This document shows, piece after piece, positions 5,626-10,215 of a DNA stretch of 10,215 nt; within the stretch, counting starts at the first letter, position 1, and the number at the start of each line of letters is the position of its first letter. The notes below the pieces were generated by a model. That model was given only the letters and a program-made list of their open reading frames with translations, did no database searches and was not told the DNA's origin. The stretch comes from Anaerolineales bacterium (GTDB taxonomy: Bacteria; Chloroflexota; Anaerolineae; Anaerolineales; DRMV01), in assembly GCA_015484985.1 (NCBI GenBank), contig WFUL01000200.1, positions 1 through 10,215 on the forward strand. The letters are read 5' to 3'. Made by a program: the position numbers and the translations under genes.

Positions 5626-6723
5626 ATGGCAGAGGTCCAACTCATCAACCTGACCAAACGCTTTGGGCGTCGGGTCCTCGCCGTAGACCACATCCACTTG
5701 ACCGTAAAGGACCGGGAGTTCCTGGTGCTGCTGGGGCCCTCTGGCTGTGGCAAGACCACCACCCTGCGCATGATTGCCGGGCTGGAAGAGGTGAGCGAAG
5801 GCACCATTCTCATCGACGGCGAGGACGTGACCTATCTCCCGCCCCGGGCTCGCAACGTGAGCATGGTGTTTCAAAACTACGCGGTCTGGCCCCATATGAC
5901 GGTCTACGAGAACATCGCCTATCCCCTGCGTCTGAAAAAAGTGCCTCGGGACGAAATCGACCGTCGGGTGAAAGAAGTGGCTGAATTGACGAAAATCGCG
6001 GAACTGTTGGACCGGTATCCCTCCCAGCTTTCCGGCGGGCAGCAACAGCGGGTCGCCCTGGCCCGGGCCATCGCGGTGAAGCCCAAAGTCTTTTTGATGG
6101 ACGAGCCTCTGTCCAACCTGGACGCCAAACTCCGGGTGCACATGCGCACCGAACTCAAGGCCATCCACCACCAGACCCAGGCCACTACCATCTTCGTCAC
6201 CCACGACCAGTCCGAGGCCATGAGCATGGCCGACCGCATCGTGGTCATGCGGGAGGGTCGCATCGAGCAGGTGGGCACGCCGGAAGAGGTCTACGAAAAG
6301 AGCGCCAACATGTTCGTGGCCTCCTTCATCGGCCTGCCCCCCACGAACTTCTTCTACACCGAAGTACGCCGCGAGAACGACGCCCTGAAACTGGTGCACC
6401 CGTATTTCACCCTGACCCTTTCCCCTGAACAGGCGGCGCGGCTGAAAGACTACACGAAGAGTCGGTTGGTGCTGGGGGTGCGACCGGAGAATCTGCTCCT
6501 TACCACCGAAGACCAGGCCCTGTTCAGTGTGGAAGCCATGGTCGTGGAACCGCAAGGTTCCCACCAAATCATCGCCTTCCAGATGGATGACCAAATCGTC
6601 AAAATCGTCGCCCCGGCTTACCCCAAGGTCTGGCCTGGGGAACGCATCCACGTCACCTTCCGACCCGAACGTATCCGTTTCTTCGACCCTGAAACCCAAC
6701 AGGCCGTAGGAGACGAGGCATGA
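5626..6723 (+). CDS. MalK/UgpC-type sugar ABC transporter ATP-binding subunit
   Basis: The 365-residue protein has every ATPase motif in order: Walker A G-P-S-G-C-G-K-T-T (37-45), Q-loop Q83, signature L-S-G-G-Q-Q-Q-R (135-142), Walker B V-F-L-M-D-E with Glu160, D-loop S-N-L-D (163-166) and H-loop His193. Residues from about 240 onward form the extra OB-type (TOBE) regulatory domain of the MalK/UgpC subfamily, with V-L-G-V-R-P-E-N near 282 and a final F-R-P-E-R-I. Length is typical. It would power the two permeases from the cytoplasmic side as a homodimer. It follows the MalG-type gene by 108 bases, and its stop overlaps the GH130 start (ATGA at 6720-6723), tying import energy and the catabolic enzyme into one message. 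MalK-type domains can also bind regulators, but nothing here shows that. Confidence 0.95.
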   Translation: MAEVQLINLTKRFGRRVLAVDHIHLTVKDREFLVLLGPSGCGKTTTLRMIAGLEEVSEGTILIDGEDVTYLPPRARNVSMVFQNYAVWPHMTVYENIAYPLRLKKVPRDEIDRRVKEVAELTKIAELLDRYPSQLSGGQQQRVALARAIAVKPKVFLMDEPLSNLDAKLRVHMRTELKAIHHQTQATTIFVTHDQSEAMSMADRIVVMREGRIEQVGTPEEVYEKSANMFVASFIGLPPTNFFYTEVRRENDALKLVHPYFTLTLSPEQAARLKDYTKSRLVLGVRPENLLLTTEDQALFSVEAMVVEPQGSHQIIAFQMDDQIVKIVAPAYPKVWPGERIHVTFRPERIRFFDPETQQAVGDEA

Positions 6724-7604
6724 AGCTTCGTCGTCATCCTGCCAATCCCATTTTGCTACCCCAGCCACACCATCCCTGGGAAGCCCTCAACGTCTTCAAT
6801 GCCGCGGTGGTCTACCACAACGACCTCTTCCACATGCTCTACCGCGCCCAGGGGCTGGATTACATATCCCACATCGGCTATGCGGTAAGCGAGGACGGCG
6901 TCCACTGGTGGCGCCTGGACCGTCCGGTCTTCAGCCCGCGCGAGCCCTGGGAAGCCCGGGGGGTGGAGGACCCTCGGGTCGTGCTCCTGGAAGGTGCCTT
7001 TTACATGACCTACACCGGGTACTCTCGGGAGGGAACGCGCGCGGCCCTGGCTCGCAGCACCAACCTCATCACCTGGGAGCGATTGGGCATCGTGCTCCCC
7101 GACGAGGATAACAAGGACCACGTGCTCTTTCCGGAGAAAATCCAGGGCCGTTACGCCATGCTCCACCGACGGCCCCCGGACATCTGGCTGGCCTTCTCCG
7201 ACGACCTGAAGCACTGGACGGACCATACCATCATCCTGCGGCCTCGACCGGGCACGTGGGAACATCGGAAAATCGGTGCGGGCGCGCCCCCCATCCATAC
7301 CGAGCACGGGTGGCTGCTGATTTACCACGCGGTAGATGCCCAGCGGGTGTATCGTCTGGGCGCCGCACTGTTGGATTTGCATGACCCCACCCGGGTCTTG
7401 GCCCGTCTTCCAGAACCCATCTTAGAACCACGCGAACCCTGGGAAATCAAAGGGGACGTTCCTAACGTTGTCTTCACCTGTGCCGCGGTCGTCCGGGACG
7501 ACGATTTGTACGTCTATTACGGAGGTGCCGACCGGGTGATGGGATTGGCCATGGGGTCGCTCTCGGAGTTGTTGGAGGCGTTGGCGAAAGCGGGAGATGC
7601 CTGA
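6720..7604 (+). CDS. GH130 family glycosidase, probable beta-mannoside phosphorylase
   Basis: The 294-residue protein has the five-bladed beta-propeller signature sequences of GH130: N-P-I-L near the start, V-F-N-A-A (25-29), Y-R-A (41-43), G-V-E-D-P-R (81-86), K-D-H-V-L-F-P-E-K-I (132-141), L-H-R-R (148-151), G-W-L-L-I-Y-H (197-203), and N-V-V-F followed by Y-Y-G-G-A-D (266-271). By family knowledge the Asp of E-D-P-R (Asp84) is the general acid. Basic residues such as Lys132, His149/Arg150 and His203 are of the kind that bind phosphate in the phosphorylases and are replaced in the hydrolase branch, so phosphorolysis is favoured. There is no signal peptide, so it acts in the cytoplasm on imported sugar. 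P-W-E occurs three times (19-21, 76-78, 240-242), reflecting blade repetition. AGGAG at 6708-6712 serves the overlapping start. Family membership is firm; linkage specificity and phosphorylase versus hydrolase are inferred. Confidence 0.9.
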   Translation: MKLRRHPANPILLPQPHHPWEALNVFNAAVVYHNDLFHMLYRAQGLDYISHIGYAVSEDGVHWWRLDRPVFSPREPWEARGVEDPRVVLLEGAFYMTYTGYSREGTRAALARSTNLITWERLGIVLPDEDNKDHVLFPEKIQGRYAMLHRRPPDIWLAFSDDLKHWTDHTIILRPRPGTWEHRKIGAGAPPIHTEHGWLLIYHAVDAQRVYRLGAALLDLHDPTRVLARLPEPILEPREPWEIKGDVPNVVFTCAAVVRDDDLYVYYGGADRVMGLAMGSLSELLEALAKAGDA

Positions 7605-7825
7605 AGCCCCGATGCTTCGCGGAGCCCTGACCGGGCCCCGGACCACAGGAAAGAAGAAGAAGATAATGTGAGTAGCGGGAGCCGTTGCTCACATTATCTC
7701 TCATTTCATCGGGAATCCCGTACCCGGTCAGACCTACGTGTTCAATCTGTAGGACGAATCCCTTCGTCACACCCCCAAATTGTGGGAAAATGGAAGTATG
7801 ACATCCGATTTCAGGAGGACCGAAC
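7605..7825 (+). other. Intergenic spacer between GH130 and the EEP gene
   Basis: This spacer holds a long hairpin (7661-7699) preceded by a purine tract (7648-7660). It also contains a small perfect inverted repeat, GACGAA at 7753-7758 with TTCGTC at 7763-7768, which could be an operator for the next gene, and a strong ribosome site, AGGAGG at 7813-7818. I could not find a convincing pair of promoter boxes with normal spacing, although the hairpin suggests that a new transcription unit begins here. Confidence 0.5.
7661..7699. terminator. Long stem-loop after GH130, probable operon end
   Basis: AGATAATGTGAG (7661-7672) pairs perfectly with CTCACATTATCT (7688-7699). Six more inner pairs, including two G-T, continue the stem to a GAG triloop at 7679-7681, giving 18 pairs in all. 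It lies 56 bases after the GH130 stop. There is no long T-run on the plus strand; the minus-strand side reads into TCTTCTTCTTT. It is therefore a probable transcript end or 3' stabiliser, not a textbook intrinsic terminator. Confidence 0.55.
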
Positions 7826-9757
7826 ATGCCCTGGCTTTTGGGCCTCGTATTCCTCTTCCTGTTCCAACACCTCACCGAATTCATCGCCGCCATTTACGCC
7901 TTCGGTTTGCTGCAAACGGACATTCCCCCCGAACTGGCTGCCGCGGTGCTCATGTTCAGTCCTTTCGGGTTGATGGCCTTTCGCCATCGCGAGCCGCGAT
8001 GGCTCCTGCCCGGAACACTGGTCATCGGCCTGTGGACGCGGGCCCTCCTGCCTTTCCTCCCCACCCGCGGGGTGATGGTGGCCGCGGGCATGGGTGTGGC
8101 CGCGCTGTTCCTCTTGCTTCCCCTCCTCTTGTCCCGGGTCCCGCCGCGAGACATCGGCGTGGGTCTCGGGCTGGCGGTCGCGGCCGCGGCCTTGTTGCGG
8201 GCTTGGGGCGCCGGCCTGGACCCCACGACCCAGGGCAACGCGGGATGGCTGGGCCTCCTCCTGACCCTCCTGGCCAGTTACCTGGCCTGGCACCATCGTC
8301 AAAGCCTGCTCCTTCCACCTTCGGACGAGAAAACTTCCTCCCCACAGGGGCCTTTCCACCTTCTGGTGACCCTCGCCCTGGGCGAGATGTCCACCCTGGC
8401 CCTGCTCTACTTTGCCTTCGTGGCCCCCAACGTCCTGGCTCGCTGGGTGGGGTGGGAACCGGCGCCTGTCTTCACTCTGTTCGCCGTCGCGGTGGTGCTC
8501 TGGACGCCCTTCCTCACACGCCCCGAACGTTTCCCCATCCCCCTCCAGTGGGGGCTGACTTTTCTGTTCGGCCTCGCCCTCGTCCTCACCCTCCTGGCCC
8601 ATCAAATTCCCTTCCCCGTCGACCCGCAGGCTTATCCCCTGTATGAACCCCCGCCCCCCTTCTGGGCGTCGTGGACCTTCGTCCTCATGGTGCTGACCTT
8701 CCCCATACTTGTCCTGGACTTCACCAAGCTACAGGCACCTCTGTTTCACAGGTCCCCCCGCCTTCCCACGCTGGGTCTGGCCTTTGGGCTGGGGAGCCTT
8801 TACCTCTTCGTGCTCGTCCTGGGCCATGTGTTCACCACCACGTACGACTACATTCCCGTGGTGGGACCCTTCTTCCGGGACCGCTTCTGGTTGGTCCATC
8901 TGGTCCCCGTCCTGGTGTTGGTCATCAGCCTGGCCATCGCCTTCCGACGAGGTGCGACGGCACCCTCCCGGGCCCCGGACCGACCGAAAGCCCTGGTCAT
9001 GGCCCTCCTGGTCCTGGCGGTGGCCATCCTGGTGGCCGCCTGGGCCCAGGCCCCCCGACCGACGGTTCCCACCACCAAGGACAAGCAACTGCGCGTGGTC
9101 ACCTACAACATCCAGCAGGGCTACCGGGAAGATGGGGAACGGGGCATCCAGGACCAACTGGTCCTTCTCCGGGAACTCCAACCCGACCTCATCGGCCTGC
9201 AGGAAACGGACAGTAACCGCGTCGCCAATGGGAACGTAGATTTGGTGGGCTACCTGGCCTCGGAACTGAATATGTACGCCTACTATGGTCCCAAAGTCGT
9301 TCATGGCACTTTTGGGATTGCCCTGCTCTCCCGCTATCCCCTGGAAGACCCCCGCACCTTCTTCATGTACAGCGAAGGCGAGCAAACGGCCACTATCCAG
9401 GCTCGCATTACCGTTCAGGGGCGGACGCTCCACGTCTTCGTCACCCACCTGGGCAACGGTGGTCCCATCGTCCAGCAAGAGAACATCCTCCAGGTGGTTG
9501 GGGAACGGGCTCCTCTGGTCCTCATGGGGGATTTCAACTTCCGCCCGGATACGCCCCAATACCGCCTGACCACGGAGCGCCTGGTGGACGCCTGGCGACA
9601 ACGCTGGCCGCAAGATGTGGATGACCGCGGCATTGCGCCGAAAGACCGCATCGATCACATCTTCCTTTCGTCAGACCTTCAGGTACAGGACATCCGTTAC
9701 ATCTTCGACCCGGCCTCGGACCATCCCGCGGTGCTCGCCGTGCTCACGTGGCCGTAG
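7826..9757 (+). CDS. Polytopic membrane protein with C-terminal EEP domain, PGAP2IP/Cwh43-like
   Basis: The 643-residue protein starts at ATG 7826, 7 bases after AGGAGG. Residues 1-407 contain about 13 hydrophobic segments in two groups, roughly 2-156 (six) and 176-407 (seven), split by a polar stretch at about 157-175. Residues about 422-643 are an endonuclease/exonuclease/phosphatase domain with all catalytic motifs: Asn428 in T-Y-N, Glu460 in Q-E-T-D, His541 in T-H-L-G-N-G-G, Asp569 and Asn571 in G-D-F-N, Asp610 in R-I-D-H and Asp632-His633 in S-D-H. The stretch E-T-D-x-x-R, G-N-x-D-L, L-N-M-Y, Y-G-P, F-G-I-A-L-L-S-R-Y-P resembles, from memory, the C-terminus of yeast Cwh43 and animal PGAP2IP, which remodel GPI-anchor lipids and also carry two six-helix blocks. 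Bacteria lack GPI anchors, so the substrate here, perhaps a membrane phospholipid or glycolipid, is unknown. It is flanked by hairpins and is probably its own unit. Confidence 0.85.
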   Translation: MPWLLGLVFLFLFQHLTEFIAAIYAFGLLQTDIPPELAAAVLMFSPFGLMAFRHREPRWLLPGTLVIGLWTRALLPFLPTRGVMVAAGMGVAALFLLLPLLLSRVPPRDIGVGLGLAVAAAALLRAWGAGLDPTTQGNAGWLGLLLTLLASYLAWHHRQSLLLPPSDEKTSSPQGPFHLLVTLALGEMSTLALLYFAFVAPNVLARWVGWEPAPVFTLFAVAVVLWTPFLTRPERFPIPLQWGLTFLFGLALVLTLLAHQIPFPVDPQAYPLYEPPPPFWASWTFVLMVLTFPILVLDFTKLQAPLFHRSPRLPTLGLAFGLGSLYLFVLVLGHVFTTTYDYIPVVGPFFRDRFWLVHLVPVLVLVISLAIAFRRGATAPSRAPDRPKALVMALLVLAVAILVAAWAQAPRPTVPTTKDKQLRVVTYNIQQGYREDGERGIQDQLVLLRELQPDLIGLQETDSNRVANGNVDLVGYLASELNMYAYYGPKVVHGTFGIALLSRYPLEDPRTFFMYSEGEQTATIQARITVQGRTLHVFVTHLGNGGPIVQQENILQVVGERAPLVLMGDFNFRPDTPQYRLTTERLVDAWRQRWPQDVDDRGIAPKDRIDHIFLSSDLQVQDIRYIFDPASDHPAVLAVLTWP

Positions 9758-10057
9758 ACACATGCCTGGGAGGGCCGGGGAGCATGCCAATGTTGCCGAG
9801 AGCAGGCCCCGTCCTCTATGAGAGAGTTTGGGCAATCTTTACACACAGGCCTTTTCTCTGGAACGCATCGGTCTAACCGGGTTCAGGATCGAGAGAGATG
9901 TGGCCAGCGGCTTCGCCGCTGGCCACATCTCTCCAATTTTTTGAGTGCATCCAACGGCGGCCAACAATCCCGCAGGCTTGCGTTTTCGAGGTAGAATGAA
10001 ATTTCGCTTTGGGTCGTTGTCTAACCACGGCCCTGACTCCACACGTGGATAACCTCG
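9758..10057. other. Intergenic region between the EEP gene and the last gene
   Basis: This region contains the terminator at 9893-9942. Downstream, TAGAAT at 9992-9997 resembles a -10 box, but no matching -35 box stands at the right distance; TTGCGT at 9978-9983 is only 8 bases away. No tRNA, rRNA or plausible small gene was recognised. Confidence 0.5.
9893..9942 (+). terminator. Intrinsic (Rho-independent) terminator of the EEP gene
   Basis: An 18-bp perfect stem (9893-9910 with 9916-9933) encloses the five-base loop CTTCG and is followed by CAA and six T residues (9937-9942). This is a textbook intrinsic terminator, 135 bases after the EEP stop codon, and it insulates the following gene. 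Confidence 0.93.
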
Positions 10058-10215
10058 ATGGAACACCAGCATCCTCCATCGCACCCCAGAAGAAGAAGTC
10101 CCAACCCTCTATCCCGGATGCGCGGGCTGTTCCTGCATGGTGTGGCCTGGGCTTTGGGACTGCGCTTGTTGAGCCGCGTCCTGCTCTTCGTAAGCCAATG
10201 GTGGCTCATTCGTCA
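10058..10215 (+). CDS. N-terminus of a membrane protein, possibly a MOP-family polysaccharide flippase (3' partial)
   Basis: A frame opens after the TGA at 10034-10036 and has its first ATG at 10058, with GTGGAT (10045-10050) as a weak ribosome site, and runs off the window after 52 codons. The first 20 residues are polar, with several Pro and Arg (M-E-H-Q-H-P-P and R-R-R). A second ATG at 10118 would begin right at the hydrophobic part but has no ribosome site. From there the segment G-V-A-W-A-L-G-L-R-L-L-S-R-V-L-L-F-V-S-Q has the look of the first membrane helix of Wzx-type oligosaccharide flippases, in which a G-x-x-W start is followed by an R-L-x-x-R-x-L pattern. With so few residues this is only a suggestion; that it is a coding membrane protein is more certain than its family. 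Confidence 0.45.
   Translation, partial: MEHQHPPSHPRRRSPNPLSRMRGLFLHGVAWALGLRLLSRVLLFVSQWWLIR

Noticed and set aside
5389..6768. Long minus-strand reading frame (459 residues) opposite the ATPase gene
   Set aside because: The encoded composition is implausible (His/Gly/Asp/Val-rich), there is no domain, and the plus strand carries a complete MalK-type ATPase.
7780..7802. TTGTGG and TATGAC as a promoter for the EEP gene
   Set aside because: The spacing is only 11 bases, too short for a sigma70-type promoter.
9866..9892. GGGTTCAGGATCG as a possible tRNA T-arm
   Set aside because: No acceptor stem, anticodon arm or correct spacing could be drawn around it.
9839..10084. Minus-strand frames of 81 and 68 residues after the EEP gene
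   Set aside because: They run through a clear plus-strand terminator hairpin and overlap the start of the next gene; the translations look random.

Overview
The window is GC-rich, densely coding and almost entirely plus-strand. It most likely comes from a thermophilic or environmental Chloroflexota (Anaerolineae-like) bacterium. The main clue is the solute-binding lipoprotein: after its lipobox Cys it has a low-complexity linker of repeated V-V-K-E-T / V-V-V-T-K-E-V-E-K units, a style common in Chloroflexota ABC-transporter lipoproteins. Taxonomy is inferred from this and from general composition, not from a marker gene.

Layout. (1) Positions 1-569: 3' part of a cupredoxin (type-1 copper) gene whose start lies before the window, with a long Met/His/acid-rich insertion. 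(2) Positions 570-966: about 400 bases without a credible gene. It holds short direct repeats, a nested set of inverted repeats (758-878), and a clear sigma70-type promoter (TTGACA-N17-TATGCT) followed by a LacI-type operator. (3) Positions 967-7604: a compact carbohydrate-uptake operon. It comprises a LacI-family repressor, a sugar-binding lipoprotein, two CUT1 (MalF/MalG-type) permeases, a MalK/UgpC-type ATPase and a GH130 glycoside phosphorylase/hydrolase. Spacing is tight, with ATGA stop/start overlaps between the two permeases and between the ATPase and GH130. A strong hairpin lies between the binding-protein and permease genes, and another lies after GH130. (4) Positions 7826-9757: a 643-residue protein with about 13 membrane segments and a C-terminal endonuclease/exonuclease/phosphatase (EEP) domain. 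Its layout and motifs resemble the eukaryotic GPI-anchor lipid-remodelling protein PGAP2IP/Cwh43. It is followed by a textbook intrinsic terminator (9893-9942). (5) Positions 10058-10215: the first 52 codons of a membrane protein, possibly a MOP-family polysaccharide flippase, running off the window.

Working model. The repressor controls its own operon from the single promoter at 902-930. The transporter imports an oligosaccharide, probably a beta-mannoside given GH130, and the cytoplasmic GH130 enzyme cleaves it, probably by phosphorolysis. The intergenic hairpin at 3393-3424 could let the binding protein accumulate above the membrane components. The EEP gene and the start of the next gene look like separate transcription units concerned with membrane or envelope lipids or glycans, but that is inference.
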